Of a DNA stretch of 64,000 bases, positions 8,461 through 18,124 are shown piece after piece. The translations under genes and the position numbers were made by a program. Numbering within the stretch: position 1 is the stretch's first letter; each line of letters starts with the position of its first letter. This DNA is from Pantoea eucalypti (lineage in GTDB: Bacteria > Pseudomonadota > Gammaproteobacteria > Enterobacterales > Enterobacteriaceae), in contig NZ_CP045721.1 of assembly GCF_009646115.1 (NCBI RefSeq), forward strand, positions 434,001 to 498,000, read 5' to 3'. Below the pieces are notes generated by a model that was not told the origin of the DNA, made no database searches, and worked only from the letters and a program-made list of their open reading frames with translations.

Positions 8461-9546
8461 ATGGCATTGCCCGACTACCGCGTTCAGCGTGAACGCTTTC
8501 TGGCCGCAGTGGAGCGCAAAGGTGCTGCGATAACCTCATATCGGCATCCTCTTCCGGGTCCGCAGGGCGAAGCGCTATATACGGATGTGGCACGACTGGG
8601 ACCCGCCAGCGCATCGCGTCTGATGCTGGTCGTCTCTGGCACACATGGCGTTGAAGGCTATTATGGTTCGGATTGTCAGATAGCGTGGCTCAATTCGCTT
8701 GATAAAATACCTGCTGACACCGCATTGCTGCTTGTTCATCTGCTCAATCCATGGGGTGCGGCGCATTTACGGCGCGTGAACGAAGACAACATCGACCTCA
8801 ACCGTAACTTTATCAACTTCAGTCAACCGGTTCCTGATAACCCGGAATATGCGCAGTGGCACGGTATTTATCATGGCGACCGTGTCAGCGCAGACCGGCA
8901 ACTGGCTGAGGCGATGGACAACGTGGGCTGGCAGTCAGTTAAACGCGTGGTGGAAGCGGGACAATATACGTTTGCAGATGGCTTTTTCTTCGGCGGGCAT
9001 CAGCCCGGCTGGTCTCATCTTACGATGAAGGCGATCATCGAACAGCATCTCTCGGTTGCAAAAACCATTATCAGCTTCGATCTTCATACCGGCGCTGGCG
9101 CATGGGGCCATCCGATGCTGCTCTCAATTGCAGAGCAGCGTTATGCTGCTCACGACTGGGGCAAAGTCATTTACGGGGAGTGGCTGACGTTGTTATTCAC
9201 CGGTGCCGGACGTGACAGCGTAACGGGCGTGACGGCAACGGCGACCGGATATCTGTCGCAATATCTGCTGACGTCGCTGGCGGAGACGCAAATATTGCCG
9301 CTGGTCGTGGAGTGTGGAACTTACGAGGGCCAGGATATGCATCAGCGGGTGCGTGAAGATCACTGGTTGCATCTCTATGGCGAACCCGCCAGTGCGGCAG
9401 GTCAGGCAGTGAAGCAACAACTGGTAGAGGGATTCTGGCCCGCCGATGAGGACTGGCGTGCGTTAGTGGCGTTTCGTACGCAGCAGATTTTCCAGCGTGG
9501 CTGGCGTGCCCTTACAGACACGCCCCGAGGTTATAATTTGCCGTAG
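8461..9546 (+). CDS. DUF2817 (M14-like metallocarboxypeptidase-related) protein
   Basis: 361 residues of the DUF2817 family, related to zinc M14 carboxypeptidases and succinylglutamate desuccinylases. Likely zinc and active-site motifs are SGTHGVEG near 61 (HxxE), NEDNIDLNRNF near 110, FDLHTGAG near 210, and VVECGTYEG near 281 with the candidate catalytic Glu. No signal peptide. The ATG at 8461 follows a GGAAGGTAGAG ribosome site; the open frame begins earlier with TTG at 8431. It follows a basic amino-acid binding protein, so a role in releasing or trimming amino acids is plausible but unproven. The 3' end overlaps the convergent oxygenase gene by 16 bases. Confidence 0.78.
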   Translation: MALPDYRVQRERFLAAVERKGAAITSYRHPLPGPQGEALYTDVARLGPASASRLMLVVSGTHGVEGYYGSDCQIAWLNSLDKIPADTALLLVHLLNPWGAAHLRRVNEDNIDLNRNFINFSQPVPDNPEYAQWHGIYHGDRVSADRQLAEAMDNVGWQSVKRVVEAGQYTFADGFFFGGHQPGWSHLTMKAIIEQHLSVAKTIISFDLHTGAGAWGHPMLLSIAEQRYAAHDWGKVIYGEWLTLLFTGAGRDSVTGVTATATGYLSQYLLTSLAETQILPLVVECGTYEGQDMHQRVREDHWLHLYGEPASAAGQAVKQQLVEGFWPADEDWRALVAFRTQQIFQRGWRALTDTPRGYNLP

Positions 9547-10304
9547 AAAGTCATACGCGCAGTTTCGGATAAAGCAATGTCGGGCTGGGTATTGTAGGCC
9601 AGTACCGCCAGCATCCGGGTGACCTCGCCTTCAGTTGGGGTCACCCGGTGCAGTGAATTACGGCCACGAAACAGCACCAAATCCCCGGCATCAATCTCCA
9701 GCTCATTAACCGGCTGGCGTTCATCAAGAACGGCTTCAACCCCTGCAAAGTTCATCTCACCGGCATCGGCATCCCGCAAATCTTTCACGTATTGAAATAT
9801 GCCGCCCGCCAGCGGTTTCTGGACCAGCAAGGTGATAGCAAAGGAGGAGTTGTCGAAGTGCCAGCCCAGCTCCTGTCCGTGAGGCGCATAGTGCAGGTTG
9901 ATCGAGGAAAGCGGGTCAGCGTAGGGATAGAGCGCGTCCTCACCCAGCACATCGCACAGAAAACGCTGGAACAGGTCATCATTATAAAGCTGACGCAACG
10001 GCGAATCGGCAGCGATCAGATCATCAGTAATACAGCCTTTGGTGCTGAGCACATCCCGATTACGCGGGTGATTGGCTGAGAAAGCCTCATCAGGCTTCAT
10101 CAGATACACATTGTGTTTGCTGCGGGTATGATAGGCCAGATGACGTTGCGCATTGCCCTCTTCGATGATCGCCTCTAAAGCCTGTGGTTTTAAAAACTGA
10201 CGCAGTACCAGCGCGCCAGACTGGTTTAATTGCTCACGACAGCGTTGACGCCAGCCGTGGTCGGCCAGCGGATGAAGATCGAGACGAACAAGGGAACCAG
10301 ACAT
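9531..10304 (-). CDS. BesD/HalD-family 2-oxoglutarate/Fe(II) oxygenase, hydroxylase-type
   Basis: 257 residues with a double-stranded beta-helix core. The iron ligands are H149-F-D151 (in GWHFDNSSF) and H219 (in SLHRVTP); R230 in VTRMLAVLAYNTQP is the likely 2OG-binding arginine. The fold and motifs match the BesD/HalD group that acts on free lysine and related amino acids. True BesD halogenases have Gly in place of the Asp to make room for chloride, so the Asp here predicts a hydroxylase. The start at 10304 is preferred; the frame runs open to 10361. Divergent from a LysR gene, which likely controls it. Confidence 0.8.
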   Translation of the reverse strand: MSGSLVRLDLHPLADHGWRQRCREQLNQSGALVLRQFLKPQALEAIIEEGNAQRHLAYHTRSKHNVYLMKPDEAFSANHPRNRDVLSTKGCITDDLIAADSPLRQLYNDDLFQRFLCDVLGEDALYPYADPLSSINLHYAPHGQELGWHFDNSSFAITLLVQKPLAGGIFQYVKDLRDADAGEMNFAGVEAVLDERQPVNELEIDAGDLVLFRGRNSLHRVTPTEGEVTRMLAVLAYNTQPDIALSETARMTFYGKL

Positions 10305-10403
10305 AGCAACATTTCTCACGATGGGCAGGTGTAATGTTACTCTACCTGTCGCCTGCCACACTGCGTAACGATAAAAATTTACTGCCCTGATAAGGAAGCG
10401 TTA

Positions 10404-11309
10404 ATGCCTGCCCAAATGCCAAGGTTGCCAAAAATCAGCGTCATACAGTCATTCAAGGTGGCCGCCGAGCTGGGAAGCCTGGCAAAAGCCGCCGCCCAGC
10501 TGGCCTTAACGCCGGCGGCGGTCAGTCAGCAGATTCGCCAGCTGGAGGAGCAACTCGGCAGCGCCCTGTTTTTACGCACGCAGAGCGGTGTCATGCTGAC
10601 CGAAACCGGAAAAGAGTATCTGCGCTATGTCACCGAGGCCTTTGATATCCTGCATCTTGGCCAGCAAAATATTCGCCATGCGGCCAGTGCACCAAAACTC
10701 ACGGTTTACGCATTACCGGCGCTGGCATCCAAATGGCTTTTGCCTCAACTGTCGAGCTGGCGCGATCATTGCCCGAATATTGATCTCTCATTACATGGCA
10801 CGCATTCTCAGGTCGATTTCACCGCCATGCCCGCTGATTTCGTGATCTGTTTCGGTGAAGATCGTTACCCGCAACTGGATAAGCTGAAACTGTTTCATGA
10901 TGAGGTGCTGCCGGTGGCAAGTCCGGCGCTGCTGCAACGCTTTGCGCCGGAAACGGTTCTGAGTCAGGCACCGCTGATCCATCTCGACTGGGGAAATGAA
11001 GGCCGTTTTCTGCCGGACTGGCCGGGTTGGTTTCAGACCAAAGGCATGGACGAACCGCTGCCGCAGCCCGCCTTTAGTTTTAATCTGACTTCACTGGCGA
11101 TTGATGCGGCTGTTGCGGGTATGGGATTGCTGCTGGGACAACGACGCCTTATCGCGCCCGAACTGGCGCGTGGCGATTTGGTGGTAGTGGATGATCTTTG
11201 CCTGCCACTGAGCAAACCCTATTTCCTCGCCTGGCCACAACGCACGATGAGCCAGCCTGGCAGTGAAGCACTGATCGGCTGGTTAAACGAACAGGCTGCA
11301 GGTCGCTGA
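10404..11309 (+). CDS. LysR-family transcriptional regulator (GcvA-like)
   Basis: 301 residues. The N-terminal winged helix spans about 10-70 (SLAKAAAQLALTPAAVSQQIRQLEEQLG as the helix-turn-helix); the effector domain begins near 97. The type is GcvA/AmpR-like, with the conserved LPALASKWLLPQL start of the effector domain. AAGGAAG lies before the ATG. It is divergent from the BesD-family oxygenase across 99 bases, the usual layout for a LysR regulator and its target. Confidence 0.87.
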   Translation: MPAQMPRLPKISVIQSFKVAAELGSLAKAAAQLALTPAAVSQQIRQLEEQLGSALFLRTQSGVMLTETGKEYLRYVTEAFDILHLGQQNIRHAASAPKLTVYALPALASKWLLPQLSSWRDHCPNIDLSLHGTHSQVDFTAMPADFVICFGEDRYPQLDKLKLFHDEVLPVASPALLQRFAPETVLSQAPLIHLDWGNEGRFLPDWPGWFQTKGMDEPLPQPAFSFNLTSLAIDAAVAGMGLLLGQRRLIAPELARGDLVVVDDLCLPLSKPYFLAWPQRTMSQPGSEALIGWLNEQAAGR

Positions 11310-11328
11310 TAGCCGGTGAACGTAAATG

Positions 11329-11365
11329 CCTGCGCCCGCCAGAGGTAACCGCCGGCGGGCGCAGG
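11329..11365. terminator. 12-bp GC-rich inverted repeat between convergent genes
   Basis: CCTGCGCCCGCC (11329-11340) and GGCGGGCGCAGG (11354-11365) pair perfectly over 12 bp. It lies between the ends of the LysR and carboxylase genes. No T run follows on either strand, so it may slow polymerase or protect 3' ends rather than act as a classical terminator. Confidence 0.5.
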
Positions 11366-11407
11366 ATAGGATTGTCACACCTTTATGTCACTACGCTATA
11401 AGCATCG

Positions 11408-14400
11408 TTACGCATTGTCCTCAGTGATGACTGCCACGCGCTGCCCTGCACGGACTGCGCTGCCTGGCTGTACGCTGACCTGCTGAACAATACCATCGCA
11501 CGGGGCCAGAAGCGGGATCTCCATCTTCATCGACTCCAGCACGACCAGGACATCCCCTTCCCGAACCCTGCTGCCCGCCGTCGCCTGTACCTGCCATAAA
11601 TTGCCGGATACCGGGCTTTCAACCCCCTGCTCACCCGGCTGCAGCGGTGCATCGCCGCCTTCATCCGCCACCGTTTCCTGACTGTCGAAATGCGCCTGGC
11701 CGCTGGCTATCCAGCGATCCCGTTCAGCATTGAATGCGTTTTGCTGATGATCGCGAAACTCGCCGATACTCTCCGCTTCACGCATGAGGAAGTCCTGATA
11801 CTCCGCCAGCCGCAGCGTGCTGTGCTCAATACGCAGCGGATAACGACCAAGTGGAAAATCGCGGCGAATCTGCAACAGTTCCTCCGCAGAGACCGGATAA
11901 AAATGGATCTGATCAAAGAAGCGCAATAGCCAGGGTTTGCCACCGAAATCGGCGACTTCATGATAGCGATTCCACATCTGCAGTGTGCGCCCCACAAACT
12001 GATAACCACCCGGCCCCTCCATGCCATACACACACAGGTACGCGCCGCCGATGCCAACCGAGTTTTCCGCCGTCCAGGTGCGGGCCGGATTATATTTCGT
12101 CGTCACCAGGCGATGGCGAGGATCCAGTGGCGTGGCGACTGGCGCACCCAGATAGACATCACCCAGCCCCATTACCAGATAGCTGGCGTCAAACACCGTG
12201 TTCCAGACGGCCTGCTCATCCGGCAGATCGTTTATCCGGCGGATAAACTCAAGGTTACTCGGGCACCATGGCGCGTCCGGGCGCACGGTAGTCATATATT
12301 TTTCGATGGCTTTCTGACAGGCTGGGTCGTCCCAGGAGAGCGGCAGATGCACCACGCGTGTGGGCACCTGCAGGTCATCACTCATGCAGACCGTCTCCCA
12401 CTCACCCCGCACCCACGTCAGCAGTACGTCAAGCGTGAGCGTTTCCGGCTGGAAGTGGATTTGCAGCGAGCGAATTCCCGGCGTGATATCAATTATGCCG
12501 TTACGGCCCTGCGCTTCCAGCGCCTGCATTAATGCATGAATGCGAAAACGCAGCACCAGATCCAGCTCCGGCTCGCCGGCCTCCAGCAGCAGATGCGTAT
12601 CGCCAGAGAGACGCGCCACCAGACGTTTATCCGCTTCGCCGCAGGTCATTACGATGGGCGACGTCAGCGGCGCAGGCTGCCACGCTGTCTCCTGTGGCTT
12701 AAGCGTTGCGAGCTCGCTGCGACGGCTCTGGGCCAGTCTCCGCGCGGTCGGGATATCCACCGCTACAAACTGCACTTTGTCACCGGCTTTGAGCTGTCCC
12801 AGTTGCCACAGATCCGCTTCAATGACCGTCACCGGACAGACAAACCCGCCGAGACTCGGGCCATCCGGCCCCAGGATTACCGGCATATCGCCGGTAAAAT
12901 CGACTGCGCCGATGGCGTAAGGGTTGTCATGAATATTCGAGGGATGCAGCCCTGCCTCACCGCCGCTGTCGCGGGTCCAGATCGGCTTTGGCCCAATCAG
13001 ACGCACGCCGGTGCGGCTTGAGTTAAAGTGCACTTCCCATTCTGTGGCAAAGAAGGTCGCGATATAATCCGGCGCAAAGAACTCTGGTGCACCGTGAGGG
13101 CCATAAATGACATGCAGTGTGCGTACTTTGGCGAGATCTGTGCGCAGTGCAGCGGGCAGTTCTGCGCCGTCTGGGATTGCGGCTTGCGGAGCAAGATGCA
13201 GCACGTCACCGCTACGCAGCGCACGTCCCGCGTGTCCGCCAAACTGGCCCAGAGTAAAGGTGCTTTTGCTGCCCAGATAGTCAGGCACCTGAATGCCACC
13301 ACGCAGGCAGAGATAGCTTCTGACGCCCTCGGCTTTCATCGCGCCCAGCTTCAGGGTCGAGCCAGCCGGGATGGTAAATGCAGAGTCCATCGCCTGTTCA
13401 ACACCATCCAGCGTAACACTCAGCGATGCGCCACAAATCACCGCCTGAATCTCTGTATTAAATTTCAGTGTGGGTCCGTTGAGAGTGATCTCCAGCGCGG
13501 CGTCACCTTCTGCATTGCCCAGTAGTCGGTTGCCGAGACGCAGAGCACGATCATCCATCGGTCCCGACGGCGGCACGCCGACCGCCCAGTATCCCAGACG
13601 TCCGGGATAATCCTGAACACTCGTCTGGGTTCCGGCACTCAGCACTTCAACCGTTGCCGCCTGATAGCTGAGTTGCTCCAGGCAGCGGGTCCAGGGTTCC
13701 CCCGCTGTGAAGGGAGAAAAAGCTAAAATCTGTAACAGATAGAGGCGGTTGGTTTCAACACCATAGAGACGGGTTTCCGCGAGTGCCTGTGCCAGGGTCG
13801 CGATGGCTTCATCGCGTGTCGGTCGCCAGGCGATGGCTTTTGCCAGCATCGGGTCGAAGAATGGCGGAACTTCGCACCCCGCCTCCACCCAGCGGTCAAT
13901 GCGCAGGTTTTTACCGTCTGCCGCCGGAAAGGCGACCTCGGTTAACAGGCCAGGCGATGGCTGGAACTGGCGGCCCGGATCTTCCGCATAGATTCGTGCC
14001 TGAACGGCATGGCCCTGTGGATTCAGCGTGGCGGCTAAAGCAGTCAGTGAGGGGAGATCGCCCGCGGCCAGTTCAATCATCCACTTCACCAGATCAACGC
14101 CCCAGACCTGCTCTGTCACGCCATGTTCAACCTGCAGGCGCGTATTCACTTCGAGGAAATAGAATTGCTGCGCCGCGCTGTCATAAACAAACTCCACTGT
14201 GCCGGCGCTGCGGTAATTCACCGCTTTTCCCAGGGCGATGGCCGCCGAACACAAGGCCTCAGCCATGCCTGCGGGCAGATTCGGGGCTGGCGTCTCTTCA
14301 ATCACTTTCTGATTACGTCGCTGAATCGAGCAGTCGCGGACGCCCAGCGCGATGACCTCGCCCTTGCCGTCACCAAATATCTGCACTTCAAGATGCCGGG

Positions 14401-15013
14401 CACGTTCGATATATTTTTCGAGAAACACCCCGGCATCGCTGAAGTTGTTCTGGCCCAGCCGCTGTACGGTTTCAAACGCATCTGACAGCGCCTGCGCATC
14501 ACGACAGACGCGCATACCAATGCCGCCGCCGCCCGCTGTGCTTTTGAGCATCACCGGATAGCCAACACTCTCTGCGGCATGATGCGCTTCGCTGACATCT
14601 GCCAGTAATTCACTGCCTTCCAGCAACGGCACGCCTTCTGCTCTCGCCAGTTCGCGGGCGGTGTGCTTCAGGCCAAACGTCCGCAGCTGCTGAGGCGCAG
14701 GACCGACAAAAATCAGTCCCGCAGCTTCACACGCTTCGGCGAAGGCGGCGTTTTCTGACAGGAAACCGTAGCCAGGATGAATCGCTTTGGCCCCGCTTTG
14801 CTTCGCGGCGGCGATAATTTTATCCGTCAACAGATAAGTTTGTGCGGCAGGCCCCTCGCCCAGGCTCAGCGCCACATCGGCTTCGCGGATATGTAAACTG
14901 CTCAGGTCAGCTTCGGAGTAAACAGCAACGCCTTTCACCTGCATGGCACGCAGCGTGCGCAGAATACGACAGGCGATAGCACCGCGATTGGCAATCAGTA
15001 AGGTATCAAACAT
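11408..15013 (-). CDS. uca: Biotin-dependent guanidine/urea carboxylase
   Basis: 1201 residues: biotin carboxylase domain (about 1-450; LLIANRGAIACRI start, ATP loop KSTAGGGGIGM, EVNTRLQVEH), carboxyltransferase of the allophanate hydrolase-2/KipA-like type (about 465-1090; DSGGEAGLHPSNIHDNPY), and a C-terminal biotin carrier with ESMKME, biotinyl Lys1163. It carboxylates an amidine or urea nitrogen. Because it is cotranscribed with two carboxyguanidine deiminase subunits behind a guanidine-I riboswitch, guanidine is the more likely substrate; proteins of this type were long named urea carboxylase. Start at 15013 fits the domain; the frame extends to 15091. No allophanate hydrolase gene follows. 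Confidence 0.9.
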   Translation of the reverse strand: MFDTLLIANRGAIACRILRTLRAMQVKGVAVYSEADLSSLHIREADVALSLGEGPAAQTYLLTDKIIAAAKQSGAKAIHPGYGFLSENAAFAEACEAAGLIFVGPAPQQLRTFGLKHTARELARAEGVPLLEGSELLADVSEAHHAAESVGYPVMLKSTAGGGGIGMRVCRDAQALSDAFETVQRLGQNNFSDAGVFLEKYIERARHLEVQIFGDGKGEVIALGVRDCSIQRRNQKVIEETPAPNLPAGMAEALCSAAIALGKAVNYRSAGTVEFVYDSAAQQFYFLEVNTRLQVEHGVTEQVWGVDLVKWMIELAAGDLPSLTALAATLNPQGHAVQARIYAEDPGRQFQPSPGLLTEVAFPAADGKNLRIDRWVEAGCEVPPFFDPMLAKAIAWRPTRDEAIATLAQALAETRLYGVETNRLYLLQILAFSPFTAGEPWTRCLEQLSYQAATVEVLSAGTQTSVQDYPGRLGYWAVGVPPSGPMDDRALRLGNRLLGNAEGDAALEITLNGPTLKFNTEIQAVICGASLSVTLDGVEQAMDSAFTIPAGSTLKLGAMKAEGVRSYLCLRGGIQVPDYLGSKSTFTLGQFGGHAGRALRSGDVLHLAPQAAIPDGAELPAALRTDLAKVRTLHVIYGPHGAPEFFAPDYIATFFATEWEVHFNSSRTGVRLIGPKPIWTRDSGGEAGLHPSNIHDNPYAIGAVDFTGDMPVILGPDGPSLGGFVCPVTVIEADLWQLGQLKAGDKVQFVAVDIPTARRLAQSRRSELATLKPQETAWQPAPLTSPIVMTCGEADKRLVARLSGDTHLLLEAGEPELDLVLRFRIHALMQALEAQGRNGIIDITPGIRSLQIHFQPETLTLDVLLTWVRGEWETVCMSDDLQVPTRVVHLPLSWDDPACQKAIEKYMTTVRPDAPWCPSNLEFIRRINDLPDEQAVWNTVFDASYLVMGLGDVYLGAPVATPLDPRHRLVTTKYNPARTWTAENSVGIGGAYLCVYGMEGPGGYQFVGRTLQMWNRYHEVADFGGKPWLLRFFDQIHFYPVSAEELLQIRRDFPLGRYPLRIEHSTLRLAEYQDFLMREAESIGEFRDHQQNAFNAERDRWIASGQAHFDSQETVADEGGDAPLQPGEQGVESPVSGNLWQVQATAGSRVREGDVLVVLESMKMEIPLLAPCDGIVQQVSVQPGSAVRAGQRVAVITEDNA

Positions 15014-15131
15014 AAGCGAACTCTCAGGGATGCGGGTCGTCCCGCAACATTCGATATTCCCTGGGGCCGTCCCCGGGGCTGACTGGCTCAAAACGTGCGG
15101 CCGGCAATATGCTCAGCCTCAGCAGGCTGGC

Positions 15132-15767
15132 TTAGTTCCAGACCAGCACTTCGGCGGGTGTCGGGTTCCAGCCGTTGCAGGGGTTGTTCAGCTGCGGACA
15201 GTTGGAGATCAGCACCATCACGTTACACGCCGCCACCAGTTCAACGTATTTGCCGGGCGCAGATAACCCATCCTCAAACGTCAGGCCGCCTTCGGGTGTC
15301 ACCGGAACGTTCATAAAAAAGTTGATGTTGGCGCCGATATCGCGCTTATGCAGACGACCATCGTGCAGGCAGGCGCAAAGGAAATTATCCCGACAGCTGT
15401 GCATATAGCGCTTATCCTGGGCATAGCGCACAGTGTTGCTCTCCTGCGAGCAGGCACCGCCGAGGGTATCGTGGCGACCACAGGTATCAGCAACGATCGT
15501 CAGCAGCGGATTACCCAGATTTGAATAGAGTACGCTGCCGGTAGTCAGATAGACTTTTCCCTGACGACGCAGAGTGCGCTGAGGATCGTAGCGTTCCCGC
15601 GGGTTATCAGTGTTATAGAAAAGAGTATCAATCGCCTGATTGCCTTCGAGATCGAGCAGGCGCAGCGTTTGCCCTTTTTTCACTTCAAACAACCACGGCT
15701 CGCCTGCCGGGATCTCGTGGCGATAGACAGCATCTTCAGGACGACGATCAGAGTGGATTAGTGTCAT
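15132..15767 (-). CDS. Urea carboxylase-associated protein 2 / carboxyguanidine deiminase subunit
   Basis: 211 residues of the DUF1989/urea-carboxylase-associated family. A cysteine- and histidine-rich centre ([16 protein letters not shown] near 94, then [13 protein letters not shown] near 125) is the likely metal site. With its paralogue upstream it forms the heteromeric zinc enzyme that removes ammonia from carboxyguanidine, giving allophanate. The start at 15767 has a perfect AAGGAGG site; the frame runs open to 15824 inside the preceding gene. The stop of UAAP1 is 10 bases upstream and uca follows after about 120 bases. Confidence 0.87.
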   Translation of the reverse strand: MTLIHSDRRPEDAVYRHEIPAGEPWLFEVKKGQTLRLLDLEGNQAIDTLFYNTDNPRERYDPQRTLRRQGKVYLTTGSVLYSNLGNPLLTIVADTCGRHDTLGGACSQESNTVRYAQDKRYMHSCRDNFLCACLHDGRLHKRDIGANINFFMNVPVTPEGGLTFEDGLSAPGKYVELVAACNVMVLISNCPQLNNPCNGWNPTPAEVLVWN

Positions 15768-15777
15768 CGCAGCCTCC

Positions 15778-16506
15778 TTACAGGGCAAAAAATTGGGTAT
15801 TTTGAAATGCGCGCTGGTTTTCACCGCGAGTGACCATTGCTTTGCTCACAGTCTGCATATCGTCAGCCTGATACCAGCTCAGCTGGACCGGGCGCGGAAG
15901 ATAGTCCGTGGCGGGATCCTGCGGATGTGGCACCGCCGTCAGCACCATCAGCACGTCCATCGGCGCATAGAGTTCGACGAAGTCGCCTGCCTGGCTGTTG
16001 CGCGCGCTGAACCGAACGCGGCCCTCTTCATCCACTGTGACCTTGCTGAAAAAGTTGACGACCATCAGCAGGTCTTCCAGGCCCAGATCCCATTTGCCCA
16101 TTTCCACCAGCAGATTATCTGTACCGTTGCGATAGAAGCCGTTGCGCAATTCCTGGTAGCGGCCTGTTCCATACTTATCCTGTGTTTCAGCCGCGTTGAG
16201 TACGCCGCCAAACGGGTCGTGCCAGCCACAGCTATCCGCGACGATTGCAGCCATCACACGTCCCATGTCTGAATAGAAACAGTGACCGGTGGTCAGGTGC
16301 GCGGTGTGCTGACCTTTCAGGGTATCAGGCAGATTCAGCCGTTCACTTTTCTCGTGCGGATTGAGCATCATCATGCTGACGTTCGCGCCGCCCTCGATGT
16401 CGGTCAGGCGCAGAATCTGCCCTTTACGCAGAATCAGCGAGGTATGCGCTCCGCCTGGCAGCAGCTCTTCGCGCAGGCTCGGGGCTGAATGAAAAAGTTC
16501 TGTCAT
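15778..16506 (-). CDS. Urea carboxylase-associated protein 1 / carboxyguanidine deiminase subunit
   Basis: 242 residues, paralogous to the next gene (shared pattern [17 protein letters not shown], then [30 protein letters not shown]). The Cys/His motif DSCGWHD is kept, while the second cysteine cluster seen in the partner is largely missing, so the two subunits have diverged. It acts with the partner on carboxyguanidine. Its ATG overlaps the TGA of the transporter ATPase (ATGA), showing translational coupling. A GGAG site lies in the end of the ATPase gene. Confidence 0.87.
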   Translation of the reverse strand: MTELFHSAPSLREELLPGGAHTSLILRKGQILRLTDIEGGANVSMMMLNPHEKSERLNLPDTLKGQHTAHLTTGHCFYSDMGRVMAAIVADSCGWHDPFGGVLNAAETQDKYGTGRYQELRNGFYRNGTDNLLVEMGKWDLGLEDLLMVVNFFSKVTVDEEGRVRFSARNSQAGDFVELYAPMDVLMVLTAVPHPQDPATDYLPRPVQLSWYQADDMQTVSKAMVTRGENQRAFQNTQFFAL

Positions 16507-17288
16507 TGAGCGATCTCCTTAAGGGGATAAATGTTGTTTTTGCTGCCGGTGGCCAACTGAGAGAGGCGCGTTTCATTGAGCGGGATGTCATAAGTGATAC
16601 GCGCGCCCCATGCATTGGGGGCCTGTGGATCGATTCGCACTTTGTCGAACACCAGCAGCCTGGTACCCAGATTGAAGCCTTCGGCCAGATCGTGCGTGAC
16701 CATAAACACCGTCATTCGGGTTTCGCTCCAGAGCTGCAGCAGCAGTGCATGCATATCTTTGCGAATGCCGGGATCCAGTGCGCCAAACGGCTCATCCAGC
16801 AGCAGCACGCGCGGCTGCATCACAAATGCCTGAGCAATCGCCAGTCGCTGCTGCATTCCGCCGGAAAGCTGAGCCGGATATTTATCCAGTGAATGGCCCA
16901 GACCGACTTTCTCCAGCATCTGTTTTGCCTGTTCACGGGCCTGACGTTTCCCTGCGCCAAAAAGCCGCCCGGTAAAAGGTGAAGCCGGAAGTTCGAGGCC
17001 AATGGCGACGTTATCCAGCACGTTGAGATGGGGGAAAACCGAATAGCGTTGAAACACCACGCCACGGCTGCGATCGGGCTCCGCGGAAAGCTGCTCGCCA
17101 TCCAGCGTGATCGACCCTCGCGTTGGTTTTTCCTGACCAAGCAGCAGGCGTAAAAATGTCGACTTACCGCAGCCGGAAGCGCCCACCAGCGAGCAGAACT
17201 CACCCTCTTTCACCTGCAGATTGATGCGTTCCAGCACCACGTGGTCGCCATACTCCTGCCAGATATTTTTGATATCGATAAAACTCAT
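16503..17288 (-). CDS. Guanidine/urea ABC transporter, ATP-binding protein
   Basis: 261 residues of the nitrate/sulfonate/taurine type. Walker A GASGCGKST near 39, Q-loop FQRYSVFPH, signature LSGGMQQR, Walker B VLLLDEPFGALD, switch His in FMVTHDLAEG. The ATG at 17288 overlaps the permease stop (ATGA). Found in riboswitch-controlled carboxylase operons; it energises uptake of guanidine or a related small nitrogen compound. Confidence 0.87.
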   Translation of the reverse strand: MSFIDIKNIWQEYGDHVVLERINLQVKEGEFCSLVGASGCGKSTFLRLLLGQEKPTRGSITLDGEQLSAEPDRSRGVVFQRYSVFPHLNVLDNVAIGLELPASPFTGRLFGAGKRQAREQAKQMLEKVGLGHSLDKYPAQLSGGMQQRLAIAQAFVMQPRVLLLDEPFGALDPGIRKDMHALLLQLWSETRMTVFMVTHDLAEGFNLGTRLLVFDKVRIDPQAPNAWGARITYDIPLNETRLSQLATGSKNNIYPLKEIAQ

Positions 17289-18100
17289 TCCCGGCCTCCT
17301 TCCGCCCAGGGGAAACAGGCTTTGTGCAGCTGACGCAGCGCGAGATCCATCAACCACGCCAGCAGCGTGATCCAGATGACATACGGAATAATGACATCCA
17401 TCGCCATATAGCGGCGGACCAGGAAAATGCGGTATCCCAGCCCGGCGGTCGCGGAAATGGCCTCAGCGGAGATCAAAAAGAGCCACGCGGATCCCAGCAG
17501 CAGACGCAGTGAGGTGATCAGCCGTGATAAGAGTTGCGGCAGCACGACCCGCAGCACCACCGTCCAGCTGTTCGCCCCCAGGGTTTGTGCTTTAATAAAC
17601 AGCTCCGCGGGGATTTCCCTGGCCCGGTGTTCCAGATCGCGCGCCAGCATGGGTGTAATGCCGATAACGATCAGCATTACTTTTGACAGCTCATCCAGCC
17701 CGAAGACGATAAACAACATCGGCAGCAGCGCCAGCGGCGGGATCATCGACACGACGGTCATGAACGGTGACAGCGCCGCGCGGGTCATCGGGAAAACGCC
17801 CGCCGCAATCCCGATGCAGAGACCAATGAGCGACGAGATCGCCAGGCCTGTCAGTAAACGACTTAAACTAATCCATGTATCCACCCACAGCAGATACTCC
17901 CCGCTGCGCTTGTCCGGGGTAAACGCCATCCGGTCTATGGCCGCAATCATCTGCGACAGGCCGGGCAGCAGTTTGTCCTGAGGATTCGCTTCCAGACGCA
18001 CCGCCGAACTGATAAACCAGACGGCGATTAGCAATACAAAAGGTAACAGCATCAGCGTCAGGCGTATTCCCTGCCGGGGATAGCGGTTGATGTGGCGCAT
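17285..18100 (-). CDS. Guanidine/urea ABC transporter, permease
   Basis: 271 residues with six predicted membrane helices of the BPD_transp_1 fold. The EAA-like loop is near 150-170 (HRAREIPAELFIKAQTLGANSW). AGGAG lies eight bases before the ATG at 18100. It is 24 bases after the binding-protein gene and coupled to the ATPase gene by an ATGA overlap. Confidence 0.86.
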   Translation of the reverse strand: MRHINRYPRQGIRLTLMLLPFVLLIAVWFISSAVRLEANPQDKLLPGLSQMIAAIDRMAFTPDKRSGEYLLWVDTWISLSRLLTGLAISSLIGLCIGIAAGVFPMTRAALSPFMTVVSMIPPLALLPMLFIVFGLDELSKVMLIVIGITPMLARDLEHRAREIPAELFIKAQTLGANSWTVVLRVVLPQLLSRLITSLRLLLGSAWLFLISAEAISATAGLGYRIFLVRRYMAMDVIIPYVIWITLLAWLMDLALRQLHKACFPWAEGGRE

Positions 18101-18124
18101 GGCAAAAACTCCTGATATCGGTGA

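Noticed and set aside
9531..10304. Calling the 2OG oxygenase a halogenase
   Set aside because: The iron-site Asp is present (HFD); halogenases of this family have Gly or Ala there.
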